Source: PGYR01 sp041675005
GTDB lineage: Bacteria > Bacteroidota > Ignavibacteria > Kapaibacteriales > UBA2268
Direction of reading: 5' to 3'
Length of the DNA stretch: 58,088 nt
Assembly: GCA_041675005.1 (NCBI GenBank)
Contig: JBAYUQ010000019.1
Location: forward strand, 1-58,088
Shown: one piece after another, positions 45,019 through 53,605 of the stretch
Position numbering within the stretch: position 1 is the first letter of the stretch
Layout of the letters: each line of letters starts with the position of its first letter
Made by a program: the position numbers and the translations under genes
Notes under the pieces: generated by a model
What the model was told of the DNA's origin: nothing
Database searches by the model: none
The model's input: the letters and a program-made list of their open reading frames with translations, nothing else

Positions 45019-45819
45019 TTATTGCTCCGAGCAATTGATAATATTGTATTGATACTTAATACCATTCTCAGGGATTGATGAGGTTATCTTAGTTTTAATA
45101 GGGTAACCTTTTTCATTATACTCATGCTCGTAGTACATTGATTCTGTTATCCTTTGACCGCTGTTTAAGTAGTAAACATTCTCAACAGAAAGAAAATTAT
45201 TCTTCTTGAACGGAGTGTAAAGCTTGGTTCTATATTCAATATTTTTCATATTGTCATAAGTGTAGAAATTAGAGTCTAATAGTGAGCCATTCGAAGTCTT
45301 CTGGTTACGAACAGAAGTTGTAACTCGGTTTTCACTATCGTATATATATTCTGTTTCTATTTTTATAATCCAATTAATATCGAATTTGAAGACCCTTTCT
45401 TCAACGAGATTATTCATATTATCATAAGCTAATGTAACTCTTTCTAATCTTTCGTACTTGTTATTATAAGTAATAATTTCATAGACTACCCCCTTAGAAT
45501 TGTAGAAAATAGAATCTATACCTTCCAAATTCCCATTTCCATCAAAGACCTTAACACTCTTAAATTCATCGAGAAAATTGCGGTCATACTGTACCAAACT
45601 TTTCAAATTACCCTTTTCGCCATTCGAAAAACTATAGTTATGCAGTTTCATTATATTGTCATTCCAATAGGTGATTTCGGTATATTTCGTCGTGCTATCA
45701 GTAGTAGCAACAATAAAACATTCTGGCCCAAAAGGACCAGTGATAGTGGAGTCATCATCGGAACAAGACCAGAATAATACGACTAAAGCAAACAAAAATA
45801 TTACTTTTAAATTTCTCAT
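45019..45819 (-). CDS. hypothetical lipoprotein with YD-like repeats
   Basis: 266 residues. A type II signal peptide with lipobox FWSC places it in the envelope. The body consists of repeated strand-turn units (VKVFDGNGNLEGIDSIFYN, VTLAYDNMNNLVEERVFKF, TEYIYDSENRVTTSVRNQ, NFYTYDNMKNIEYRTKLY, YYEHEYNEKGYPIKTKI) with the Y-D-x-x-x-N pattern. This is reminiscent of YD/RHS or MORN-like open beta-sheets in Bacteroidota lipoproteins. Function unknown. It converges with mutB (3-base gap) and is divergent from the DUF6580 gene. Confidence 0.7.
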   Translation of the reverse strand: MRNLKVIFLFALVVLFWSCSDDDSTITGPFGPECFIVATTDSTTKYTEITYWNDNIMKLHNYSFSNGEKGNLKSLVQYDRNFLDEFKSVKVFDGNGNLEGIDSIFYNSKGVVYEIITYNNKYERLERVTLAYDNMNNLVEERVFKFDINWIIKIETEYIYDSENRVTTSVRNQKTSNGSLLDSNFYTYDNMKNIEYRTKLYTPFKKNNFLSVENVYYLNSGQRITESMYYEHEYNEKGYPIKTKITSSIPENGIKYQYNIINCSEQ

Positions 45820-45867
45820 AATAGGTCACAATTGATTAACATTTTAGGTTTTTTAGCTTAAACGATG

Positions 45868-45875
45868 TATTTTTG
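45868..45875 (+). promoter_or_regulatory. Bacteroidetes-type -7 box TATTTTTG
   Basis: TAnnTTTG match 38 bases before the ATG of the DUF6580 gene, in the 94-base divergent gap with the lipoprotein gene. Confidence 0.35.
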
Positions 45876-45913
45876 TCTTAATATAAGAATTAAAATTTTA
45901 AGATTAAAAAATT

Positions 45914-46444
45914 ATGAAAAAAGAAATATTATTTGGTTTCGGAATATTAGTCCTAGCATTATTATCAAGATTTTTACCTCACCCTCCAAACTTCACTCCA
46001 ATATTAGCTATTGCTTTATTTGGTGGAGCTATATTCAAAAGTAAGAAAATTGCCCTAGCAGTTCCTATTACAGCAGTATTTTTATCAGATTTGGTATTAG
46101 GTTTACACGAATCTATGATAGCTGTTTACCTTTGTTTGGGTGTGTTTATGTACATGGGAATGAAACTAAATAGAAAAAGCGGTAAATCAGTAACTACAAA
46201 CGCTATTGCATCTGCAATTATATTCTTTATCGTTACTAATTTCACAGTATGGGCATTCGGTGGCGTTTACGAACAAAACCTCAGTGGTCTAATATTATCT
46301 TATACTCTAGCGCTTCCGTTCTTCAATTGGAACTTGCTTTCTACATTGCTATTCAGTGGTGTACTATTCGGAGCGTACAACCTATTTGAAAAATATAGCT
46401 TTACAGAAGCTAAAGTACAAGAGATAAGAATAGATAAGAAGTAA
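45914..46444 (+). CDS. DUF6580-family membrane protein, ECF S-component-like
   Basis: 176 residues with five to six membrane helices. The N-terminal pattern RFLPHPPNFTPILAIALFGG matches DUF6580 putative transport proteins, whose size and topology resemble substrate-capture (S) components of ECF vitamin transporters. The substrate is unknown. The B12-dependent mutase genes are close by, but they are separated by an opposite-strand gene, so a link with cobalamin is only a hypothesis. No riboswitch fits the short leader. A strong terminator follows. Confidence 0.72.
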   Translation: MKKEILFGFGILVLALLSRFLPHPPNFTPILAIALFGGAIFKSKKIALAVPITAVFLSDLVLGLHESMIAVYLCLGVFMYMGMKLNRKSGKSVTTNAIASAIIFFIVTNFTVWAFGGVYEQNLSGLILSYTLALPFFNWNLLSTLLFSGVLFGAYNLFEKYSFTEAKVQEIRIDKK

Positions 46445-46474
46445 TAGATTAAACTATACAAAAGATTAAAAATT

Positions 46475-46504
46475 AGGCTGTCAGTTAATGACGGCCTTTT
46501 TTTT
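46475..46504 (+). terminator. Rho-independent terminator after the DUF6580 gene
   Basis: AGGCTGTCA pairs with TGACGGCCT (one G-U) around a five-base loop, followed by eight T. Confidence 0.85.
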
Positions 46505-46762
46505 GCTCAAACCCAATAAACCGTCTAATTGCGATGACTGGAGGGAAGTGGCAATCTCTTTTTGTCTGAATCAGAATTTACAGAATTGTAGAGACGTATT
46601 GCTTACGTCTCCAAATCCCCCAAACCCCTTGTAACCTGGTCACTATGATAACGCAGCAGGCGTTAGAATAGTCAAGGGGAACTCCTAAGGAGTTCAATAT
46701 ATATGGGACTAAGGTACACGAAGATAGCGGAGAGGAGTAAGCTACGTTACTTGGGGTATGAA
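46505..46762. other. gene-free spacer with several palindromes
   Basis: No gene is visible. The spacer holds GAGACGT-attgctt-ACGTCTC (46591-46611) and GAACTCCT-a-AGGAGTTC (46679-46695), among C- and G-rich runs unlike the surrounding AT-rich DNA. It looks like a composite of degenerate intergenic palindromic repeats between two terminators. Confidence 0.45.
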
Positions 46763-46798
46763 CAAAAAAAATCCTTTCTCAATTAAGAGAAAGGATTT
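46763..46798 (-). terminator. Rho-independent terminator of tRNA-fMet
   Basis: A 12-pair perfect stem (46769-46780 with 46787-46798, loop aattaa) is followed on the minus strand by a T-run. It begins nine bases past the tRNA 3' end. Confidence 0.85.
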
Positions 46799-46806
46799 CT
46801 GTTTTG

Positions 46807-46879
46807 TAGCGGGGACAAGACTCGAACTTGCAACCTTCGGGTTATGAGCCCGACGAGCTACCTATTGCTCCACCCCGCG
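46807..46879 (-). tRNA. initiator tRNA-Met (CAU)
   Basis: 73 bases without encoded CCA. It folds as acceptor CGCGGGG/CCCCGCT, D arm with GGTA, anticodon stem-loop TCGGG-CTCATAA-CCCGA and T arm GCAAG-TTCGAGT-CTTGT. The unpaired C1-U72 end and three consecutive G-C pairs in the anticodon stem are hallmarks of the initiator form. Confidence 0.93.
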
Positions 46880-46939
46880 ATCATTAGACTACAAACATAA
46901 GGACATTTTTCCTTATTTCAAAATTATTCTATTCATTTA

Positions 46940-49084
46940 TTATTGAACTACTAATTTCTTAGACGTATTAACACCATCTAAATTGATATTTACTATGTAT
47001 ATACCTTTAGCCAGCTCATTTGTAAATATTTTGTACCCAATGCTACTAGGGTTCAATCTTCCATTATAAATTGACTGCACTCTGTTTCCTAGTAAATCAA
47101 CTAACTCAATATTAGCATTTTGAACTGTATTTTTTATATTAATATTCAACTGTGAAATACCATTAGTCGATGGGTTAGGGTATAGCTCCAAACCTCCAAC
47201 ATAATCTTCTAATTGCACGGATGTTATTACTGAGTTTAGGGTCTTATGCAATACACTAAGTGGGTCTATTTCAACTTTAGTAGGGAAAAAGCTTAATTCA
47301 AAATTAAATAATTGCTCGGTTGCATCATTTATAAATAACGTGCTTAATTCATAATTATCTTCATCTTTGTAAAGTTTGAACCTTACTGGAGTGGTAAATA
47401 CTTTTGTCACGTCTGGATTTGCAGCTGTATTTTGATCTTGTACCTGATTCAGAGTTACTTTTATATCAAACTTTTTATCTTCTATTATGTCAACTCTTGT
47501 TTTTATATCATACTCGGGATGTCCAGGGCCATATACCCATTGGTCGAAGAATGTGTCTATATCTACTAATGGATTTACTGATTTCTCTTTCCAAGCTGCT
47601 TTATATTCAGCTGTCGTTACAGATTGGTATCTGAATTCTGCAAGTATTTCTTTCAATACTCTAAAGAACTGTTCATCTCCTAGATTCAGTCTCATTTGGT
47701 GAAGTACAATCGATCCTTTATCGTATATCAAATAAGCATTTGTATTGAAAAATGAACTTAATGGAATAGCGTAAACTGGAATGGCAGAGTTGTCAGGATT
47801 TCTCTTTAAAACTTCTCGTACTTGTCTTTCTATTACATTTCTATAACTTTGCTTTCCCTCTAGATTTTCTAGATAAATTGCTTCTGTATAAGAAGCTCCA
47901 CCTTCGTTCATCCAAATATCTGCCCAAGTAGCACATGTCATAGCATCACCAAACCAATGATGCCCCATTTCGTGGACAAACCCTGCGTCCTGCTCATCGT
48001 TTAGCCAATACCTATTCTGAGTTACCATAGTTTGATGTTCCATACCACCATAAGGGAATGGGAATACAGATACTGTACCATAACTTGAGAATGGATATTT
48101 ACCATAATTATCTATAAGAATATCCATCATCTTAGGATGTGTTTCCATTGAGTTAACTGCAGTAAAATAGTCAGTGTCTCTATCTTCTGGCCAAAAATAA
48201 TGAGTAGATGGGATAGTATCACCATCTTTTATATATCTCTGCTGTAAAGTATCGAAGACAGAAGCAGCAAAGCACATTAAGTAAGTAGCTATCGGCTCTT
48301 TGTTTACCCATCTTTGTACTCTAATTTCATCTGCACCACTAATAGTTATATAACTAGTGTCTAGATAACCGTTAGAAGCTGTGTTATATCCTGGAGGAAC
48401 AGCCACTGTTATTGAGCTTGTTGCCTTATCATAGGGTCTATCATTACATGGCATCCAATAGCGTGCTAATTCTGGCTCAGACATAGAGTAAGCTACGTTA
48501 TGCTCTACTATTACTGACCTTCCAAATCTGTCTTTGTTTCCTACATCATATCCTTTGTGGTATATGTGCATACCTCGGTTTTTCCAAAAGCCATCTTCAT
48601 CGTCAGCGAGTGATAAATAATAAATCGAAACTTCAACTGTATCACCTGATTTATGATTACCTATTTTTACTTTGACTTTTCCATCTATTATTTCAGGATT
48701 TCTTTCTTCCGTAATATCATTAACATTAGTATATGTTATAGTCATATTCTCAGCATCAAGTTCGATTTTATCTAAATCTTCTTTCAGTAATATTGTTATT
48801 CTATTTACACCCGTATATGTTTTCCTATCATATAGTGAAGAGTCAATTGTCGCATTGAGAGGCCCGCTCAAATGCAAATATAATTCATAATGCAAAACAT
48901 CATAATTTCTCCTTTCTATATCACCGTAGTCCTGAACTCTATTATTTTTATGATAGTGAGTACCCAGTGTTGTATTCTCCACATCGAATTGCTTTGTCTC
49001 TGCTCTAAGGTATTCAGGGAGTTCTTGCGAAGTTGAAGTACTTATATTCAATGCTGTAAATAGCAGAATTATGTATTTAATCAT
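46940..49084 (-). CDS. M1-family metallopeptidase with T9SS sorting domain
   Basis: 714 residues from the ATG at 49084, which gives a signal peptide (MIKYIILLFTALNISTSTSQ); the frame continues upstream through AT-rich noncoding sequence and overlaps the promoter of the next gene. Zinc ligands are HEMGHH (371-376) and Glu 394 in WMNEGGAS. The exopeptidase motif is YGGMEH at 345-350, a variant of GAMEN. The N-terminal beta-saddle (CNDRPYDKATSSITVAVPPG) is typical. The C-terminus has ELYPNPSTN and a type A sorting domain, so it is an exported aminopeptidase likely used to digest peptides outside the cell. Confidence 0.9.
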   Translation of the reverse strand: MIKYIILLFTALNISTSTSQELPEYLRAETKQFDVENTTLGTHYHKNNRVQDYGDIERRNYDVLHYELYLHLSGPLNATIDSSLYDRKTYTGVNRITILLKEDLDKIELDAENMTITYTNVNDITEERNPEIIDGKVKVKIGNHKSGDTVEVSIYYLSLADDEDGFWKNRGMHIYHKGYDVGNKDRFGRSVIVEHNVAYSMSEPELARYWMPCNDRPYDKATSSITVAVPPGYNTASNGYLDTSYITISGADEIRVQRWVNKEPIATYLMCFAASVFDTLQQRYIKDGDTIPSTHYFWPEDRDTDYFTAVNSMETHPKMMDILIDNYGKYPFSSYGTVSVFPFPYGGMEHQTMVTQNRYWLNDEQDAGFVHEMGHHWFGDAMTCATWADIWMNEGGASYTEAIYLENLEGKQSYRNVIERQVREVLKRNPDNSAIPVYAIPLSSFFNTNAYLIYDKGSIVLHQMRLNLGDEQFFRVLKEILAEFRYQSVTTAEYKAAWKEKSVNPLVDIDTFFDQWVYGPGHPEYDIKTRVDIIEDKKFDIKVTLNQVQDQNTAANPDVTKVFTTPVRFKLYKDEDNYELSTLFINDATEQLFNFELSFFPTKVEIDPLSVLHKTLNSVITSVQLEDYVGGLELYPNPSTNGISQLNINIKNTVQNANIELVDLLGNRVQSIYNGRLNPSSIGYKIFTNELAKGIYIVNINLDGVNTSKKLVVQ

Positions 49085-49104
49085 TATTATTGCCTTATTA
49101 ATAT

Positions 49105-49112
49105 TATATTTG
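49105..49112 (+). promoter_or_regulatory. Bacteroidetes-type -7 box TATATTTG
   Basis: TAnnTTTG match 52 bases before the aldo-keto reductase ATG, in the 80-base divergent gap with the M1 peptidase gene. Confidence 0.35.
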
Positions 49113-49164
49113 TCTTTATATACGTTATACAAAGAAACATATTCTAACAAAAAAGTTACACAAG

Positions 49165-49992
49165 ATGAGCAATTTAAGTAAAAATAAAGATTTAGTATTG
49201 AATAATGGTGTAGAAATCCCTTGGATTGGTTTAGGTACATATCAAATGCACGGATATGAATTAGAAAAAGCATTGGTAACAGCTTTAGAAGCTGGTTATA
49301 GACATATAGACACTGCTGCACTATATGGAAATGAAGAAGAAATTGGAAACGTGCTTCAAAATACTGGTATAAAAAGAGAAGACTTATTCATAACCACCAA
49401 AGTGTGGAACGATGACCAGGGGTATGATAGTACAATGGAAGCAATTGATGTTAGCTTAGATAAACTTCAAACTGATTATGTAGATTTATATTTAGTTCAT
49501 TGGCCAATCCCAGAGAAAAGAGAATCAACTTGGGAAGCAATGATACAACTTTACGATGAAAGAAAAACTCGCTCAATAGGTGTTAGTAACTATACGTCTA
49601 TGCATATAGATGAGCTTATGAAGAAATCACCTATTACTCCCGTTGTTAACCAAATAGAGATAACTCCATTCTTATATCAAAAAGAATTAGCAGAGAAATG
49701 TGAATCTTATGACATAAAAATACAAGCTCACTCTCCATTAGTCCGAGGGACTAGGTTGAATAACCCTATACTAAAAGAAGTAGCAGAACAATATGGGAAA
49801 TCAACAGCCCAAGTGCTTATTCGTTGGTCTTTGGAGAAAGGATTTATTGTTCTTCCAAAATCTGCAAACCCGGAAAGAATTAAACAGAACATAGATGTGT
49901 TTGATTTTGAGTTGACAAGTGCCGATATAAGTAAAATAGATGCACTAGATAGTAAAATGCGAATTTCTTGGGATCCATCGGAGTTAGATTAA
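49165..49992 (+). CDS. aldo-keto reductase
   Basis: 275 residues, an NADPH-dependent TIM-barrel reductase of small aldehydes and ketones, close to the AKR5 (2,5-diketo-D-gluconate reductase-like) group. The catalytic tetrad is visible as Asp 49 (RHIDTAA), Tyr 54 (YGNEEE), Lys 79 (TTKVW) and His 112 (LVHWP). Cofactor-loop motifs GVSNYTSMHIDEL and VLPKSANPERIKQN are present. The natural substrate cannot be told. Its stop overlaps the next start as TAATG, implying co-translation with an unrelated-looking gene. Confidence 0.93.
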   Translation: MSNLSKNKDLVLNNGVEIPWIGLGTYQMHGYELEKALVTALEAGYRHIDTAALYGNEEEIGNVLQNTGIKREDLFITTKVWNDDQGYDSTMEAIDVSLDKLQTDYVDLYLVHWPIPEKRESTWEAMIQLYDERKTRSIGVSNYTSMHIDELMKKSPITPVVNQIEITPFLYQKELAEKCESYDIKIQAHSPLVRGTRLNNPILKEVAEQYGKSTAQVLIRWSLEKGFIVLPKSANPERIKQNIDVFDFELTSADISKIDALDSKMRISWDPSELD

Positions 49993-51005
49993 TGTCCAAA
50001 GCAGGTAGAATAGATACTTCTAATAGAATTGTAACTGAGAGTTACTCTTCTCGTGGTGGTAGATACTTACCTGTAAATAATGCCCCAAAGAAAAAAGCAT
50101 CTATTAAGCTAAGAAAAGGAGAAATAGTATTCGGACAAATCTTAGAAAAAGTTAGTAAAGAAGTCTTCAAAATCAAATTACCAAATGGTATTTTCAAAGC
50201 GATTATCCACCCAAGTTTGAAACAAGGTGATCGACTTTACTTTCTAATAAAAGAGATAGAACCATCATTAATTATTTCTGTTCATTCAACTGATTTGATA
50301 TTAACCAATGGTAAAATAGATATAGAAGAAATATTAAGAGTTCTGGATATCCCAGAAAGCGATGTTACAAGAAGTACAATACATGAGTATTCACTCAGAG
50401 TCAATAGGCTACTCAGGCATGTTATAATAGATATAGTGGAACTGACAGAGGAATACAGAAAGCAAAAGAAAAAATATAATCTAACTCACAATATAGAATT
50501 CATTCTGATTGATTTATATTTAACTGGCTATAATATACAGGATAAGAATATACTAAGCTTAGTCCTAAATTATATTTCTCCATCCTCTATCAGATTAGAA
50601 GTTGGCTCAATAATCCCAAACATTAATAAAATAGACGAACTAGCTAAATACAATTCCTCTTTTGTTGATGCACTTTATGTTAGAAATTTGGCAGCAAAAC
50701 TTAATGATGCTCAGACAGTTTACTATGTTAATATAAAAGGGAATAATTATAGAATAGAGCTTTTCAAAAAACATAAAATCCTCCAAGCAATAATCTCAGA
50801 CGAGAAGAATATAGACATAAAAATAGTAATCAATGAGCGAGATAATAGAGCTAAAGTTTACTATAAGAAACTCGACATAAATATCAGAAAAATTGAAAAA
50901 ATCGCTAACTATGATATTAGTTATGAACTTTCGGATAAGATTTTCATTAATTCTTACTCCGAAAGTATGGATGGTCAAAACCAGAAAATAACCTATGTTA
51001 TTTAA
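49992..51005 (+). CDS. hypothetical protein with FliK-like N-terminal segment
   Basis: 337 residues from the ATG at 49992, which overlaps the aldo-keto reductase stop. No signal peptide or membrane segment. The segment at about residues 45-90 (KGEIVFGQILEKVSKEVFKI, then HPSLKQGDRLYFLIKEIEP) has the G-x-V-l-e-k ... l-k-x-G-d rhythm of the small beta domain found in FliK-like flagellar hook-length proteins. The helical middle and the beta-rich C-terminus (YYVNIKGNNYRIELF) are compatible with that, but no flagellar gene lies nearby. Treat the resemblance as weak; function unknown. Confidence 0.55.
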   Translation: MSKAGRIDTSNRIVTESYSSRGGRYLPVNNAPKKKASIKLRKGEIVFGQILEKVSKEVFKIKLPNGIFKAIIHPSLKQGDRLYFLIKEIEPSLIISVHSTDLILTNGKIDIEEILRVLDIPESDVTRSTIHEYSLRVNRLLRHVIIDIVELTEEYRKQKKKYNLTHNIEFILIDLYLTGYNIQDKNILSLVLNYISPSSIRLEVGSIIPNINKIDELAKYNSSFVDALYVRNLAAKLNDAQTVYYVNIKGNNYRIELFKKHKILQAIISDEKNIDIKIVINERDNRAKVYYKKLDINIRKIEKIANYDISYELSDKIFINSYSESMDGQNQKITYVI

Positions 51006-51079
51006 TATTACGTCTCACACAAATCGATAACTTATTTCGTATATTGTAAATGAAAATTATGCAATAATCAGAATAGAAT

Positions 51080-53365
51080 ATGAAAATCAGGAAAGAAGAC
51101 GCATTAAACTATCATTCCAAATCACCAGCTGGAAAAACAGAAGTCGTACCAACAAAACCATTTATTACTCAAAGAGATCTATCACTTGCTTACTCTCCCG
51201 GAGTGGCTTATCCTTGTTTAGAAATCGAAAAGAACCCCGATGATGTTTACAAATACACAAATAAAGGGAACTTAGTTGCTGTAATTACTAATGGAACAGC
51301 TGTACTTGGACTTGGTGATATAGGAGCAGCCGCTGGAAAACCGGTAATGGAAGGTAAAGGTGGATTGTTCAAAGTATTTGCAGATATAGATGTATTCGAT
51401 ATTGAGTTGAATTCGACTAATACCGAAGATTTGATCAAGGCAATAGAAATGATGGGTCCTACTTTTGGTGGGATTAACCTAGAAGATTTCAAAGCTCCAG
51501 AATCATTTATAATAGAAACGGAATTACAAAAAAGATTAGATATTCCTGTATTCCATGATGATCAACACGGTACAGCCATCATATCTGGTGCAGCTTTGAT
51601 TAACGCAGTGGAAATAGCTGGAAAGAAGCTAGATGAAATTAAAATAGTCTATAATGGTGCTGGTGCGGCAGCTATTGCTTGTTCCAAGTTCCACATGGCT
51701 CTTGGTGTAAAACCAGAGAATGTATTAATGTGTGACCGACAAGGTGTAATCTACACTGGTCGCGAAGAAGAAATGAATGAGTACAAAAAAGAATTTGAAA
51801 TAGAAACAGACAAACGTTCATTAGCAGATGCTATGAATGGGGCTGATGTATTTATTGGACTTTCTGTTGGTGGAGTTGTTGATAAAGCGATGGTGAAATC
51901 TATGGCTAAAACTCCTATTATCTTCGCAATGGCTAACCCAGATCCAGAAATTACTTATGATGATGCAAAATCTGTTCGTAAAGATTTGATAATGGCTACT
52001 GGTCGTTCTGACTTTCCGAATCAGGTTAACAATGTATTGGGTTTCCCTTTCATATTTCGTGGTGCTTTGGACGTACATGCTAGTGCCATAAACATGGAAA
52101 TGAAGAAAGCTGCGGCTTATGCACTGGCTGAGTTAGCACGCGAAGAAGTACCAGAAAGCGTTAAGTCTGCTTATGGTGTAAAAGAAATGTCATTTGGACC
52201 GGATTATATTATCCCTAAACCTTTTGACCAGAGAGTTTTGACTTCAGTATCCCCTGCGGTTGCTAAAGCTGCGATGGATTCAGGTGTTGCTCGTAAAATG
52301 ATAAAAGATTTTGATGAATATAAAAGAAGTCTTAATATCCGTATGGGTCGTACTCAGAGCTTTATGTCGCTAATGTACAAGAAAGCTCGTACAACTCCGA
52401 AAAGAGTTGTATTTCCAGAAGGGGATAATGCTAGAATTATCCGTGCTGCCCAATTATCAGTTGAAGAGGGGATAGCAAAACCGATACTACTAGGAGTTGA
52501 GGAAGATATACAAAGAGTAGCCGACCAGTTTGGATATGAATTAGATGGAATTAAAATTATAAATCCAGTTACTTCTAAGAAAACAAAAAAATATATTGAT
52601 GAATATTATAAGTTAAGACAAAGGAAAGGCATCAATAAACATGACGCCGAAAAGAGAATGATAAACCATAGAAACTACTTTGGTTCTATGATGGTAGCTA
52701 TGGGTGATGCTGATTGTATGCTAAGTGGTCTGAATACCAACTATGCCTTTACAATACGTCCTGCTCTTGAAACGATAGGACATGACCCACGATTCAATAA
52801 AGTTGCTGGACTATATATTGTTTCTTCGAAGCAAAAAACTTATTTCTTAGCTGATACTACTGTTAATATAAACCCGAATGCTCAGGAAATAGCTGATATA
52901 GCTATCCAAGCGGCTGAAACTGCTCAACACTTTGAAGTTACTCCTAAGATTGCACTACTTTCTTATGGTAACTTTGGTTCTGCACAAGGCGAGTCTCCTA
53001 AGAAAATGAGAGAAGCTAGAAATATAATCAAAACGAAAAGACCTGATTTGATTGTAGATGGAGAAATGCAAGCTGATACAGCTGTAAGACCAGACATTAT
53101 CGAATCTACTTTCCCGTTTAGCGATATCAAAGGTGGAGCTAATGTGCTCATTTTTCCAGATCTAAATTCAGGGAACATTACCTATAAGTTACTTTCTAAA
53201 ATTGGAAATCTGAATCTAATAGGGCCAATATTAATTGGTATGTCTAAGCCGGTTCATATACTTGAGCAAGGTAGTGATGTAAATGAGATATTAGATATGG
53301 TAGCAATTGCAGTTGTTGATTCGCAAGAAGACAACCTAGCTAAGCAAATGAAGAAAGCAAAGTAA
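51080..53365 (+). CDS. maeB: NADP-dependent malic enzyme fused to phosphotransacetylase domain
   Basis: 761 residues. The N-terminal half oxidatively decarboxylates malate to pyruvate: SLAYSPGVAYPC, NGTAVLGLGDIGAAAGKPV, FGGINLEDFKAP, FHDDQHGTAI and the Rossmann motif VYNGAGAAAIAC. From about residue 430 a phosphotransacetylase-like domain begins (KRVVFPEGDNARIIRAAQ, LSYGNFGSAQGESP, GEMQADTAV, FPDLNSGNITYKL). In characterised MaeB proteins this domain is regulatory, sensing acetyl-CoA, and not an active acetyltransferase. It is a single-gene unit with a good terminator. Confidence 0.95.
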   Translation: MKIRKEDALNYHSKSPAGKTEVVPTKPFITQRDLSLAYSPGVAYPCLEIEKNPDDVYKYTNKGNLVAVITNGTAVLGLGDIGAAAGKPVMEGKGGLFKVFADIDVFDIELNSTNTEDLIKAIEMMGPTFGGINLEDFKAPESFIIETELQKRLDIPVFHDDQHGTAIISGAALINAVEIAGKKLDEIKIVYNGAGAAAIACSKFHMALGVKPENVLMCDRQGVIYTGREEEMNEYKKEFEIETDKRSLADAMNGADVFIGLSVGGVVDKAMVKSMAKTPIIFAMANPDPEITYDDAKSVRKDLIMATGRSDFPNQVNNVLGFPFIFRGALDVHASAINMEMKKAAAYALAELAREEVPESVKSAYGVKEMSFGPDYIIPKPFDQRVLTSVSPAVAKAAMDSGVARKMIKDFDEYKRSLNIRMGRTQSFMSLMYKKARTTPKRVVFPEGDNARIIRAAQLSVEEGIAKPILLGVEEDIQRVADQFGYELDGIKIINPVTSKKTKKYIDEYYKLRQRKGINKHDAEKRMINHRNYFGSMMVAMGDADCMLSGLNTNYAFTIRPALETIGHDPRFNKVAGLYIVSSKQKTYFLADTTVNINPNAQEIADIAIQAAETAQHFEVTPKIALLSYGNFGSAQGESPKKMREARNIIKTKRPDLIVDGEMQADTAVRPDIIESTFPFSDIKGGANVLIFPDLNSGNITYKLLSKIGNLNLIGPILIGMSKPVHILEQGSDVNEILDMVAIAVVDSQEDNLAKQMKKAK

Positions 53366-53390
53366 AAGCAATTTAATCGCAGAATATTTG

Positions 53391-53427
53391 AAATAGACGA
53401 TCCCATTAAAGGATTGTCTATTTTTTT
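53391..53427 (+). terminator. Rho-independent terminator after maeB
   Basis: A 13-pair stem with one G-U (53391-53403 with 53411-53423) runs into a T-tract. Confidence 0.85.
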
Positions 53428-53605
53428 GGGAAATATTTAATTACGATTTCTCTCCGTACAGGCATTGCACATCGTTTAAATGCTTTGGACTATTTCCTGT
53501 ATTAACATGTCTTTATTAATAATCCAGAAATCTTGTTCAGATATTTGAGATTAAAGCAAACACGTCCTTTCAGTCCTCGCTCTGTGACAGTCCTATCAAC
53601 GGCCC

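Noticed and set aside
45820..45913. Cobalamin riboswitch before the DUF6580 gene
   Set aside because: The leader is only 94 bases and shows no B12-box-like conserved core.
46505..46762. CRISPR array
   Set aside because: The palindromes differ from each other and are not regularly spaced direct repeats; no cas genes are in the window.
49085..49321. N-terminal extension of the M1 peptidase
   Set aside because: The upstream frame runs through AT-rich promoter sequence and overlaps the divergent gene; the ATG at 49084 gives a proper signal peptide.
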